A DNA stretch of 64,000 nt from SAR324 cluster bacterium (GTDB taxonomy: Bacteria; SAR324; NAC60-12): the NCBI GenBank assembly GCA_015232315.1, contig JADFZZ010000020.1:25416-89415 (forward strand), in the 5' to 3' direction. This document shows, one piece after another, positions 26,377-35,386 of the stretch (the stretch's first letter is position 1; each line of letters opens with the position of its first letter). The notes beneath the pieces were generated by a model. The model was not told where the DNA came from. It was given only the letters and a program-made list of their open reading frames with translations, and did not search any database. A program made the position numbers and the translations under genes.

Positions 26377-28005
26377 ATGACTGGAAATCATGTACGTTTT
26401 TTATTGATCCAAGTGCTGATGGTCATCGGTTTGGTTTTTGCCGCATCGGTCATCAGAGCCCAAGACTTAAGCCAATGGATTCCAGAGGGAAGCATGACCC
26501 CTGAGGAAATTCAGTCGTTGATGTCCAAAGTAGAGTTATTCATGCTGGATAATGAACCTTATGCGAAGGTAACGCTGAAGGATATTCTTCAATATGGATT
26601 GGAACGAAGTATCGACCTCAAGGCTCTCAAACTGGCAGAACAAATTGCGCGAAAATCGCTGGCATTAGCCCAGAACAAGGATTTTCCGGTTTTGATCAGC
26701 AGTCTGGGTTGGAACAATCAGATCAGTTCAGGCTCGAGCTCGGCCACAAGTTTCATGACAGCGTCCGGTTCTGAAATTCTTGGATTTTCTTCAACATGGA
26801 CAGAGAAGCTCAGCAATGGCATCGAATACAGCATGACCTATCAGGAAAGCCGCGCCCATGCGCGAGCCCTTGTCATCGCCAAGGAGGGTGACAATTCAGA
26901 ACCTTCTGCTTATTCCGACTGGCTGGATAAAAGTTCTTTCAGTGGTTCGATCACTGTGCCGCTCAGCAAGGATAGCGGCGAAATCAACCAGTTGTCTGAA
27001 CGAATCGCGGAGGTAAGTGTCCAGCAGTCAGAATTGGATACTGAACAGAGTGAGCTTTCACTGTTGCAGGAAATTGGTACGACTTATTGGGATATGGTGG
27101 GCGTTGTGGAAGCGATCGAAGTGCAAAAAGCCGCGGTTCAGCTTTCTGAAAACCTGCTGGCAGACAACAAAGCACGATTGCAGGCTGGCGTTGTGAATGA
27201 AACGGATGTGCAGATTTCAGAAACTCAACTGGTCCGTGAAAAGCAGGCGTTATTCAGCCAACAGGCTAATGCTAAACGCATTGAAGATGTGGTGAAAGTG
27301 GCCCTGGACCTTGATCAGGTCAATGTGGGACTTTACCCCAAAGACAAACCACAGATCAAATCTTATGAAAATGACCAGCAAAAGTTAGTACAAAAAGTTT
27401 ATGAAAAAGATATCACGCTGAAAAAACTCAATGCCGCCATGCTGATCTATCAATACAACATGCTGGATGTGGACAATCAACAAAAGTCAGATATTGATCT
27501 GGTCTTTGGTTATGCCATGAATGGTTACAGTAGTGATCCCCTCAAACCTGTCCAGTATTATGGTGACACCAACCTGCATGGTCCAAGCATTAATCTGGTC
27601 TGGACGGTCCCATTCAATGGAACGTTGCTTTCTGAAAAGCAACAGCAAATCATTCAGGAACGTGAGCAACTTCAATTGCGGATTGAAAGTCAGAAAAGCC
27701 GCCTGAGGATACAACTCCATTCTGTGTTGAGATCTCTGGCATTATCTACCAGGGAAATTGAATTCGCAAATACGACAGTTCGTCTGGCCAAACGTCAGCT
27801 TCAGGATGAAATTCAGAAAATGAAACTCGGGAAAAGTACCACATTTCAGGTTTCTCAATTCCAGCAACAGGCGTTGACGGCCATCCAGCAGGAATCCGCG
27901 GCACGTATTAATTTTGAAAAAACCTATCTGTCGCTACTGGTTTTGACCCATGATCTCTATGAAGTTTTTGCACTGGAGTCCCCATACCATCACCAGCCAA
28001 AATGA
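26377..28005 (+). CDS. TolC-family outer-membrane efflux protein
   Basis: The 542-residue protein has a signal peptide (residues 1-28, ending RAQ). It shows the duplicated TolC/OEP pattern of two long helical hairpins (about 190-330 and 410-530), with heptad-rich stretches such as QQSELDTEQSELSLLQEIG and LRSLALSTREIEFAN. These alternate with beta-barrel segments. Known members trimerise into an outer-membrane and periplasmic conduit for type I secretion or RND/MFS efflux. No membrane-fusion or pump gene is adjacent, so it may serve remote pumps. AAAGAGAGAT precedes the start. Confidence 0.92.
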   Translation: MTGNHVRFLLIQVLMVIGLVFAASVIRAQDLSQWIPEGSMTPEEIQSLMSKVELFMLDNEPYAKVTLKDILQYGLERSIDLKALKLAEQIARKSLALAQNKDFPVLISSLGWNNQISSGSSSATSFMTASGSEILGFSSTWTEKLSNGIEYSMTYQESRAHARALVIAKEGDNSEPSAYSDWLDKSSFSGSITVPLSKDSGEINQLSERIAEVSVQQSELDTEQSELSLLQEIGTTYWDMVGVVEAIEVQKAAVQLSENLLADNKARLQAGVVNETDVQISETQLVREKQALFSQQANAKRIEDVVKVALDLDQVNVGLYPKDKPQIKSYENDQQKLVQKVYEKDITLKKLNAAMLIYQYNMLDVDNQQKSDIDLVFGYAMNGYSSDPLKPVQYYGDTNLHGPSINLVWTVPFNGTLLSEKQQQIIQEREQLQLRIESQKSRLRIQLHSVLRSLALSTREIEFANTTVRLAKRQLQDEIQKMKLGKSTTFQVSQFQQQALTAIQQESAARINFEKTYLSLLVLTHDLYEVFALESPYHHQPK

Positions 28006-28023
28006 TTATTCGAAAAGTCCTTT

Positions 28024-28160
28024 GGAACGATAAAAGAATAAGTTGTAAAAGTTTGCTCGTGCCCTACGTTCCGGGGGGCACGCTATCCCTCAGGCGAAAC
28101 TCGGCTTCGCACCCACCGGAGGTGGGTCATGGAACGGTTACGAACAGGACGTTCGCAACC
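28024..28160 (+). repeat. Family B repeat, full copy B2
   Basis: The element runs AAAAGAATAAGTTGTAAAAG, TTTGCTCGTGCCCTACGTTCC, GGGGGGCACGCTATCC, CAGGCGAAACTCGGCTTCGC, ACCCACCGGAGGTGGGTCATGG, then AACGGTTACGAACAGGACGTTCGCAACC. It contains several nested hairpins (GTGCCC/GGGCAC, CCACC/GGTGG). Related copies are at 23133, 52583 (inverted) and 58919. The rest of the 28006-28421 gap is AT-rich with no supported gene. Confidence 0.8.
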
Positions 28161-28421
28161 AGATAAAATTATAATAATTTCAATCAGTTCAAAAAAAATG
28201 AAAAATAAAAGCAGTGAACTTACCACTGTCGAGTTATCAAAGAACTGGGTTGGTTTATCAGTGCTGTTAACAATGTGTGATTTTTCACTTTATATTGCCA
28301 ACCGGATCCCCTATATAGGTTAGAGTTGTATTAGATATTTCTGAGTGGACGATAAGGATCTTGTGTGCCTGAAAGATCGTAAGGATATGAACTCAGAGTT
28401 GACAATAAATTCTAAAGATTT

Positions 28422-29081
28422 ATGCAATCGAAAGAACTGATCAATCCATACACGCAGGCAATGGCTGATTGTCTGTTGAAAATTCAGCATCCGCCAGAAC
28501 ACAATTTAACTGATGATATGGTCATTTATTTTTTGACCAACATGATTCAGGGAAGGATGCTTGAGCATCTGATCGCGAGAATTGATGAATTCTATCAAAT
28601 CCGTGATGCTCATTTTCGCACGGAACTGGCAATGGTTTTGGTGGACGTGTTCAATGAATCCATTTTCGGGGCCTTCCGCAAAAAAGTCGAGAGCAAGCCA
28701 GACATCGTCTTCACGGTAGCTCGACATATTGTTGAGGTGGAATGTCACACAGGTCTGGGACATCAGTCCAGGGTCAACCATCTGTACTTGTGTATTTTCA
28801 GGAAATATCTGGATTACCAGAATCTTGAAAGCATCATCCAGACCCTCCAATCCAATCCCCAAATTCAAAAACTCATCCTCACCTTCCTGTTGAAAAAAAA
28901 TCTCAATAAAACAAGTTATAATGCCTGTCAGTATATGCTGGATCAAGACAGCCAGAACGTGATGACAAATGTCTTTATCCTGTGTGTAAAAAATTATTAC
29001 CCCCTCCGCAACAAGCTTCACAAAGCCAGTCATAAATTCAAATCAAGGTTTCTCCATCTAAATCGGTTTTTTAATCATTAG
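28422..29081 (+). CDS. Protein of unknown function (219 residues)
   Basis: I do not recognise this protein. It is soluble, predicted mostly helical, with a basic C-terminus (NKLHKASHKFKSRFLHLNR). Segments such as MADCLLKIQHPPEHNLTDDM and ARIDEFYQIRDAHFRTELAMVLVD look like HEAT/ARM-type helical pairs. No signal or membrane helix is evident. No strong ribosome site lies before the ATG, which slightly lowers confidence in the start. It is isolated between two repeat-rich gaps. Confidence 0.7.
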   Translation: MQSKELINPYTQAMADCLLKIQHPPEHNLTDDMVIYFLTNMIQGRMLEHLIARIDEFYQIRDAHFRTELAMVLVDVFNESIFGAFRKKVESKPDIVFTVARHIVEVECHTGLGHQSRVNHLYLCIFRKYLDYQNLESIIQTLQSNPQIQKLILTFLLKKNLNKTSYNACQYMLDQDSQNVMTNVFILCVKNYYPLRNKLHKASHKFKSRFLHLNRFFNH

Positions 29082-29224
29082 CCGCTGTCGCTTAGGCACG
29101 TTCAAAAAATAACAGGGAAAACTTTCCACCTGTGCAGTTGGTTTGAAAATTTACCACCAAGAACACTGAAGCGATCGCCGGAAATAAACATACCCGAATT
29201 GTTGCTGTAACATATTATTCCGAA

Positions 29225-29302
29225 AACGGTAGCATCGGGTTACGTCCCGATGTAATTCCACGGTTTGTCGCCCTTCCCGAGACGTAACCCGGGGCTACCG
29301 TT
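29225..29302. repeat. Long imperfect palindrome (hairpin element)
   Basis: AACGGTAGCATCGGGTTACGTC at the left, allowing two mismatches, is the inverse complement of the right end, GACGTAACCC followed by GGGGCTACCGTT. The 22-bp arms enclose 34 nt that contain a further small repeat. It lies in a 397-bp gene-free gap (29082-29478) between two unknown genes; nothing else in the gap is recognisable. Confidence 0.65.
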
Positions 29303-29478
29303 CCCGGCATCGCTCTGCCCGGCTTGCACCACTCACTGGCGAAACGATGACTGTGCCGTAAAAAGTAATAATTTTGCCGGAATCAGTTCCTTTCTTGCAA
29401 TATCCGCAATTTAAGTATGATTACAGGCACTTGATTTGCACAGGCAACAGGGCTTTTTGACAATTTTTAGAGACACCG

Positions 29479-30225
29479 ATGGATCAAACCCAATTTTTAC
29501 AGACCATTTCAAACTACACACTGGTCAATTACAGTCTGTTGAAGCGCCTCTTTCATGAAGAAAACCTGAAGGATATCAAGACTCTGCTGAAGCACACTGA
29601 ACAAGCACGATTGGTGAATCGTCATGTGTTTCAGGGGTTTGATTGCTTTTCACTGACCAGTTTGGGCTTTCAGACAATTGGTGTGGATCATGCCCCCCAA
29701 TACCATCGTTTTACCCGGAATCAGGCCAATCAGATTTGTCGTGTGAATCATTTACGGATCGGCTTTGAACGGGAACTTGCACGCTTTAATAATCTCCATC
29801 TCAAACGGTGGTTCACTGGCGGAAGCTTTTCCAAACGTCCTCTTTCCACGCGATTCAACAATGCGGAACAGTTTCTCAAGCCTCATGGTTTGGCAATGGT
29901 CTCGTTTCCGAACGACATTGATCGTTTGTATTTCATTCATTACTGGCAAAGTATGGAGCAGATTGATCGTGATCTGTTTTTTTATTTTCTTTACCAGACC
30001 CGTAATGAGCATGCTTATCGTTTCAGGGTTTCTCCGGAAACCGGATTGAGAGTTTTGTGTCTTGTGCCTAGTTATAAAACTGTATACGAAGTACTTCCCC
30101 GACTGGAAAATATTAAGGGTGAAGCCATCACATTGTTTATTCCGGAATCAAAGGTCCATGTGGATCATCCGTTGGAATCACAGATATGGTTGACCTGTCA
30201 TGGTCGGAAACGCAGTGTCCTTTAA
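29479..30225 (+). CDS. Protein of unknown function with possible winged-helix N-terminus
   Basis: In this 248-residue protein, residues 1-70 read like a winged helix (NYSLLKRLF, then a basic wing region and LTSLGFQTIG), reminiscent of replication-relaxation or phage/plasmid regulatory proteins. The remainder is basic and aromatic, with no motif I know. The last 22 codons lie within the first copy of an exact 68-bp tandem duplication, so the stop codon is inside the repeat. No mobility gene is adjacent. Function unknown. Confidence 0.65.
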   Translation: MDQTQFLQTISNYTLVNYSLLKRLFHEENLKDIKTLLKHTEQARLVNRHVFQGFDCFSLTSLGFQTIGVDHAPQYHRFTRNQANQICRVNHLRIGFERELARFNNLHLKRWFTGGSFSKRPLSTRFNNAEQFLKPHGLAMVSFPNDIDRLYFIHYWQSMEQIDRDLFFYFLYQTRNEHAYRFRVSPETGLRVLCLVPSYKTVYEVLPRLENIKGEAITLFIPESKVHVDHPLESQIWLTCHGRKRSVL

Positions 30226-30294
30226 CTGTGGATCATCCGTTGGAATCACAGATATGGTTGACCTGTCATGGTCGGAAACGCAGTGTCCTTTAAC
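30159..30294 (+). repeat. Exact 68-bp tandem duplication
   Basis: Bases 30159-30226 and 30227-30294 are identical (both begin TGTGGATCATCCGTTGGAAT and end GTGTCCTTTAAC). Copy 1 holds the 3' end of the upstream gene and its stop codon. Copy 2 is non-coding leader for the DUF2804 gene. The absence of any mismatch points to a very recent duplication or an assembly artefact. Confidence 0.95.
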
Positions 30295-30306
30295 TTCGGG
30301 AGTCCC

Positions 30307-31335
30307 ATGAAATCCTATGAATCATCGCTTGTCCTGCCAGATGGAACCATTCGTTTTGGCATTTATGACAAACCCATTTCCCGGATCAATTATCTGGATT
30401 ATGATTTCCGTACTCCGATGGGACGAAAAATATCCCTTGCGGAAAAATGGGCCGGTTTCAATCAGTTCCAGTATTTCGGTATCATCAGCGATGACCTTCT
30501 GTTTGGTTGCGCGATCAGCAATATCAGGTTTATAGGGGTTGCCTTCATGTACCTCTATCAGCCTTCAACCCAACGTCTGATAGAATATTCCTACAAACAG
30601 CTATTGGCCTTGGGTACCAGCTTCAGTCAGTCGGCCACACATGGCACCAGCCGATTCAGCGGGAAAAATGTTAAGGTTGAAATGACCAGCGTGTTGAGTC
30701 CTGCTGAGAAGCATCTCAAAGTTCAGCTTGGCGAGGAACTTCAGGCGGATGTCTTTTTTTCTGAAGCGGATCCGCCGTTTCATCCCATGTCTATCTGCAC
30801 GCGTGCGGGATACAATGGGTGGGTTTACGCACAGAAAGTCGCGGGTGTCGCTGTGCAGGGAAAATTGAGTTGCGCCTTGGGCGAATATGACTTTGCGGAA
30901 ACAGAAGCTTATGCCCACCATGATTTTTCCGCGGGTTTCATGCGTCGCGAAACATTTTGGAATTGGGCCTGTTTTTCCGGAGCGCTGAGTGATGGAACCA
31001 GACTGGGGCTCAATGTGTCCTGTGGTGTCAATGAAACCAGCTATACAGAAAATTGTCTGTGGGTGAATGGGGAATTGATCAAGGTCGATCTGGTCCGTTT
31101 CGATTTTGATCGTAATGACATCCACTCCTTGTGGAACATTCATTCCAACGATGGTCAGGTGGACCTGATATTTTATCCGGAAGGATTCCATGCGGAAAAA
31201 GTCAACGCGGTCCTGGCCGCCAGCAATTTCAAACAGTTTTTTGGCAGATTCTCCGGTGAATTGAATTTGCGCAATCAAACCTTTGAAATTACTGATATGC
31301 CCGGTTTTGTGGAAGACCACTACGCCAAGTGGTGA
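30307..31335 (+). CDS. DUF2804 family protein
   Basis: The start at 30307 (MKSYESSLVL, CGGGAGTCCC upstream) gives 342 residues. The earlier ATG at 30268 lies in the duplicated leader and is less likely. The protein matches the DUF2804 pattern: an early LAEKWAGFNQFQYFGI block, a central NGWVYAQK, then ETFWNWACFSG and GLNVSCGVNETSYTEN. The beta-rich fold resembles lipocalin-like hydroxyneurosporene synthase (CrtC)/AttH-type proteins. The biochemical role is unknown. It converges on the second cyclase gene with only 3 bp between the stops. Confidence 0.88.
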   Translation: MKSYESSLVLPDGTIRFGIYDKPISRINYLDYDFRTPMGRKISLAEKWAGFNQFQYFGIISDDLLFGCAISNIRFIGVAFMYLYQPSTQRLIEYSYKQLLALGTSFSQSATHGTSRFSGKNVKVEMTSVLSPAEKHLKVQLGEELQADVFFSEADPPFHPMSICTRAGYNGWVYAQKVAGVAVQGKLSCALGEYDFAETEAYAHHDFSAGFMRRETFWNWACFSGALSDGTRLGLNVSCGVNETSYTENCLWVNGELIKVDLVRFDFDRNDIHSLWNIHSNDGQVDLIFYPEGFHAEKVNAVLAASNFKQFFGRFSGELNLRNQTFEITDMPGFVEDHYAKW

Positions 31336-31338
31336 GTT

Positions 31339-33471
31339 TCACTTCTCCCTCAATTCCGTCACTTCCTGCCAGGTGGCTTTGCCGTCAAGCAGTGCCTGGC
31401 AACGTTCAAGGTAAATTTGGCAGACTTTGTCCTTGGGGTAGGTTTTGAGGCAAACCTCAAACTGGCGCATGGCTGAACGGAAACGTTTCATGTAATACAG
31501 CGCAACGGCGTTTTCGTAGGTTTTGAGGTATTGCGTCTTGAGTTCGCATATTTCCGGGGGTTCTCCATTGAACACTTCATAGATCGTGACAGGTTCTGAC
31601 TTTCCTTTGGCAATGACGTTATCAATCAGGCGCACTTTATAATCAGTGGGATTTTTAAGATTATAGAATGTGTTTTCGCTGATCAGAATCGTGGTTCCAT
31701 ACTGTTTGGTCATGCCTTCGACCCGGGCCGCAATGTTCACGGCGTTGCTGATCACAGTCTCTTCCATCCTGTAACTTCCGCCAATGGTGCCCAGCATCAA
31801 TTCCCCTGAATTGATTCCAATGCCGATTGCCACTGGACGGTATCCTGCTTTTTCCCGAAACTCGTTGTATTCATGGAGTTTGAGATGCATTCCGATCGCG
31901 GCTTTTACGCCATTTTCCGGGTCATCAAAGATCGCCATGTTGGAATCACCGATGTATTTATCAATGACACCACCATGCTCATGAATTATGGGTTCCATGT
32001 GCCGAAGATAGGAATTGAGAAACCTGAAGTTTTCTTCGGGTGTCATGGTTTCTGAAAGCGTGGTGAAATCACGGATGTCAGAAAACAGGATCGTCATGTT
32101 CAGTTGTATACAATCCCCCAGATTGATATCCACAATACTGGATTTTCCAAGACGCTGGATCAACTGGTTTGGCACAAACCGGTTGGCGGCCCGGTTCAGC
32201 AGAAATAAATCATCGGCTTGACGTTCTACGAGATTGAAGGCCTGTGAAAATTTGATGGACAGCAGAAGAGCCTGGCAGAAAATAAAAATCAACAGACCAA
32301 TAGAGGCATAATTTCCAGTGTGAATGATCTGGTTGGCATGCAGAATATCATTCACAGAGGCCCCGAAGAAAACAGAAAACCCTGTCAGAAAAATGAAAGA
32401 TCCTTCCCGTCTTCGCCATAAGGCGAATATCATGGAATAAATGAAGTAGAGTCCGCACAGCATCGCAAACACCTGATAGGTATGAACGGTGTAAGTATAA
32501 ATCGCTGGTGGGGTTAGAATCACGACACCGGAAAACACAACCCCCATGAACACCATAAAAAACATTATTTTTCTGGAAAATTCCCGGGGAAACAGGGAGT
32601 GGATGAACAAACCCATGGCTGTCACGGTGAGATAAAAACTGAGATATTCAACTTTGAACAACAGTCCGAATTCCAGTGAGGGCAGCAACTGACGGACATA
32701 ACGTTCACCGACCAGGATGGTTCTCAATCCGATCAGAAGACAAATCATGGAAAAATAAAACGCGGACCGGTCTTTGGGACGTAATGAATACAGACCTATA
32801 TGGTACAAACCAATAATCAGAAAGCCGCCGAACAGAAACAGGTCGAGCACCAGATTGCGTTCACGGCGTTCGCGGATGTCTTTGGCATGACCAATCAGAA
32901 CTGCATCCCAGATGCCGCCCTGCCAATCTTCATAATTTGAAACCTGAACAACAATTCCAAGGTTGTCGGTGTGGGGAAGCTCAAACATGAGTGGTTCAAG
33001 TTGCGGAATCGCTTCTTCAATCGTTTTTCCTGGTTTTCCCTGACCGCCGACATAATTGCCGTTGACATAGAGTCGATAGGCTGTTCCAACGCTCGTAAAT
33101 ACAATCATCAGGAGTTCCTGCGGATTGACCTTAATCTCCAGAAAGTAGGTCCCGTAACCAATACCGCCAACATCTTTTCCTTGCCATTGATGACGGTTCC
33201 ATCCTCCCGGTGCTGAGATAATCCCCCGGTGTTCCTCAAACTGACCGCTAAGGATCTCTTCTTTTGTGAGAAAAACCGACCAGAAAAACTGCCAGCCTCC
33301 GTGAAGTTTCACTATGCCATCATCCGAAAAATTCCAGTTGGACAAGTCTATTTTCCCCGATTCAACAACAGGTGAGGTCACGTCAATGAGCGCCTCAGCC
33401 ACGGCAGGTTGCCAGCAGAGTAACCATAGCAGTGCCGAAATGCTGATAAACCTTAAACAATATTGAATCAT
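31339..33471 (-). CDS. 7TMR-DISM receptor with class III adenylate cyclase
   Basis: This 710-residue protein has a signal peptide at 1-25. About 38-195 is an extracellular jelly-roll/galactose-binding-like domain of 7TMR-DISMED1 type, with GGWQFFWS and TAYRLYVNGNYVGG. About 205-410 carries seven membrane helices. A short coiled linker leads to the cyclase (about 440-620), with metal ligands D465 (FSDIRDFT) and D509 (YIGDSNM), adenine-type K505 and T572, and transition-state N579/R583. All are intact, so cAMP synthesis is expected. A TPR-like helical tail ends the protein. It shares this output with the large fusion at 8829-12299 but lacks kinase and receiver modules. Confidence 0.93.
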   Translation of the reverse strand: MIQYCLRFISISALLWLLCWQPAVAEALIDVTSPVVESGKIDLSNWNFSDDGIVKLHGGWQFFWSVFLTKEEILSGQFEEHRGIISAPGGWNRHQWQGKDVGGIGYGTYFLEIKVNPQELLMIVFTSVGTAYRLYVNGNYVGGQGKPGKTIEEAIPQLEPLMFELPHTDNLGIVVQVSNYEDWQGGIWDAVLIGHAKDIRERRERNLVLDLFLFGGFLIIGLYHIGLYSLRPKDRSAFYFSMICLLIGLRTILVGERYVRQLLPSLEFGLLFKVEYLSFYLTVTAMGLFIHSLFPREFSRKIMFFMVFMGVVFSGVVILTPPAIYTYTVHTYQVFAMLCGLYFIYSMIFALWRRREGSFIFLTGFSVFFGASVNDILHANQIIHTGNYASIGLLIFIFCQALLLSIKFSQAFNLVERQADDLFLLNRAANRFVPNQLIQRLGKSSIVDINLGDCIQLNMTILFSDIRDFTTLSETMTPEENFRFLNSYLRHMEPIIHEHGGVIDKYIGDSNMAIFDDPENGVKAAIGMHLKLHEYNEFREKAGYRPVAIGIGINSGELMLGTIGGSYRMEETVISNAVNIAARVEGMTKQYGTTILISENTFYNLKNPTDYKVRLIDNVIAKGKSEPVTIYEVFNGEPPEICELKTQYLKTYENAVALYYMKRFRSAMRQFEVCLKTYPKDKVCQIYLERCQALLDGKATWQEVTELREK

Positions 33472-33553
33472 ATCTCCATGATTGGAACGATGTTTTATTC
33501 GTAAAGGTTTAAATCTGGAATTATGAGGAATATCATTCCATGCCTTACCGGGA

Positions 33554-34534
33554 TTATTCGCACATCGGTGATGGTGGTATTTCTGTGTTAAAGCTCAGGC
33601 GCGCATGATGGATAATAACCTGAATATGCCCATGAAACCCATTGACGTAGACCGGGATATGGTGATTTTTATGCCAGTTGCGGGCTTGGTCGGCACGTTC
33701 ATCACACCACAGCCACGCAGGTGCCGGAACCAGAGAATATTCCGGACTGACTTTATCAAAAAACACATTGGGCACCAAAGATCGGCCGCCATGATGCGGA
33801 ACCTTGAGAATTTCTGATTTCAATTGATCCGAAGTTTCCGCGACGTATTGTCCCATTTTTTCACCAAGATCGCCGGTGAACAGAATCTTGTGTCCTGCAA
33901 ATTCCAGTTGCAGAACCATCGACATGTCATTGATTTTATTGGTGGGTCCTATTGGAGTGTGGATCGCGTCAGAAACATTCAAAACACGCATCAGCGCCCC
34001 TCCGCCAAGATCGAGTTCCTGTCCGTTTTCAACCTCAAGGAGCGGAATCTTCCGGTTTTCCAGCAGAGCTTTCATGTCAAGAACACTCTGGTAAACACAA
34101 CGGGGGCTTTCAGCGTCACACAAAGCACGGTCTGGAACATGAAAATACACTTCCTTGACGCGTATTCCGGATTTCACAATCTGAAACAAACCTTCATAGT
34201 GATCCCGGTGCGGATGAGAAATGAATACACGATCAATCTGTTTTACATAATTTTGTTTGAGCCAGGGCATCAGTTTTTCTTTGGCAGGTTGCTCGTATCC
34301 GGCATCAATGAGAATTGTTTGACCATCACGGATCTGAATCAGGTGAGCATCCCCCTGTAGCGTCGTATGGTTGACATTGACCATTGTCCAGCGGAAATCC
34401 GGCATAGACCACCACATAACTCCTCGAGCCACATAGTCCTTCAACAAATCCTGATTGTTATGTATTGCCGCTCCTGTGATAACCCCGAGAATAAAGAATG
34501 ACAGGGTCTTGAATGAGGGTAAAAATTTTTTCAT
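33554..34534 (-). CDS. Membrane-anchored MBL-fold protein, ComEC/Rec2 C-terminal-like
   Basis: In this 326-residue protein, residues 3-25 form one hydrophobic helix (signal anchor), placing the catalytic domain outside the inner membrane. The metallo-beta-lactamase domain has a QGDAHLIQIRDG start, metal site SHPHRDHYEG, FTGDLGEK and KVPHHGG. These resemble the DNA-degrading C-terminal domain of the competence protein ComEC and related exported hydrolases. Zn2+-dependent nuclease or phosphodiesterase activity is inferred. It starts 3 bp after the DUF4435 stop codon with no obvious Shine-Dalgarno, so translational coupling is likely and it may belong to the same defence unit. Confidence 0.88.
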   Translation of the reverse strand: MKKFLPSFKTLSFFILGVITGAAIHNNQDLLKDYVARGVMWWSMPDFRWTMVNVNHTTLQGDAHLIQIRDGQTILIDAGYEQPAKEKLMPWLKQNYVKQIDRVFISHPHRDHYEGLFQIVKSGIRVKEVYFHVPDRALCDAESPRCVYQSVLDMKALLENRKIPLLEVENGQELDLGGGALMRVLNVSDAIHTPIGPTNKINDMSMVLQLEFAGHKILFTGDLGEKMGQYVAETSDQLKSEILKVPHHGGRSLVPNVFFDKVSPEYSLVPAPAWLWCDERADQARNWHKNHHIPVYVNGFHGHIQVIIHHARLSFNTEIPPSPMCE

Positions 34535-34537
34535 AAA

Positions 34538-35386
34538 TTATTCAAAAACAGTGAATGGTTTATGTTCCTGTTCCCAGTTTTTCAAGGACTGATAAACAGC
34601 GGTTTTCCTGAAATTTTCTTCAGAATAGGCCAGACGCAGATCACTTTCCAGCGAGGCACGGCCCAGTTTGTCAGCATTTTGAGATCCAAATGTGAATTTC
34701 AGTCCCATCAACAACACGGAAACCAGATCATGTCCGCATGACATCTGCCAGGCGTTTTCCAACTCAACCTTTAAATGGTTCAGATATTTTCGGATAGCCC
34801 CGACAGGCGCACCCACAGAAGAATTAAGACGGAGTGATTTCAGCAACTGATCCCTGTTGATTTTCAGGGTTTGCGGCTCAACAAAGTGTTCAAAATTCAA
34901 ATGACTGAACCGGATGTTCAGATGTTGATTGAGAGAAAACCAGCGGCAACCCCCCAGAATATAGCCAGCGTCAATCAAGGTGTCCAGTATTGATTTTTTC
35001 ACACGTCGTTCAAATTGTTCGATTCTGTCATCATCCCCATATTCCGCCAGCACTTTGGCCAGTGCTGAAGAGGATAAAATCATGCTTTCCAGATCATGGC
35101 AATCGGTCATTATCACATTGGGCGAAGGGGACACAATGTGATCCACACGCCAGAAATCCGCATCCACAATACCCACAATTCCGTCCAGATCTTGTTCCAG
35201 GGTCGTGACCATTTTGAGGACAGATTCCTTGCTGAACGCTGGAACAACCCTGCAATGCTCATTGTTGACAAACATTTTATAAAATCGGGCATCCGAATCA
35301 CCTTCCACCACGATAAACACGCCCTTGTGCCGGACACGTTTCATCCGAATCGAGTTTACCAGAGCATGGGGCGAGCGTTCCATCAT
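34538..35386 (-). CDS. DUF4435 (TOPRIM-like) protein, candidate AriB of a PARIS-like system
   Basis: The 282-residue protein begins with FIVVEGDSDARFY, the first TOPRIM-like acidic block. GIVDADFW follows as the paired-Asp block and TDCHDLESMI as a third conserved region; together these define DUF4435. In the PARIS anti-phage system, AriB is a DUF4435/TOPRIM nuclease released by the ATPase AriA after a phage trigger is sensed. Length and order fit AriB. The ATG overlaps the ATPase stop as ATGA (35383-35386). An alternative Met is one codon later. The specific PARIS assignment is inference from domain pairing. Confidence 0.85.
   Translation of the reverse strand: MMERSPHALVNSIRMKRVRHKGVFIVVEGDSDARFYKMFVNNEHCRVVPAFSKESVLKMVTTLEQDLDGIVGIVDADFWRVDHIVSPSPNVIMTDCHDLESMILSSSALAKVLAEYGDDDRIEQFERRVKKSILDTLIDAGYILGGCRWFSLNQHLNIRFSHLNFEHFVEPQTLKINRDQLLKSLRLNSSVGAPVGAIRKYLNHLKVELENAWQMSCGHDLVSVLLMGLKFTFGSQNADKLGRASLESDLRLAYSEENFRKTAVYQSLKNWEQEHKPFTVFE

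Noticed and set aside
28129..28323. 64-residue ORF after TolC
   Set aside because: It begins inside a family B repeat and shows no conserved pattern.
28006..29478. Phage or plasmid island suggested by two unknown genes and repeats
   Set aside because: No integrase, replication, tRNA or attachment repeats are present; only a weak winged-helix resemblance in one protein.
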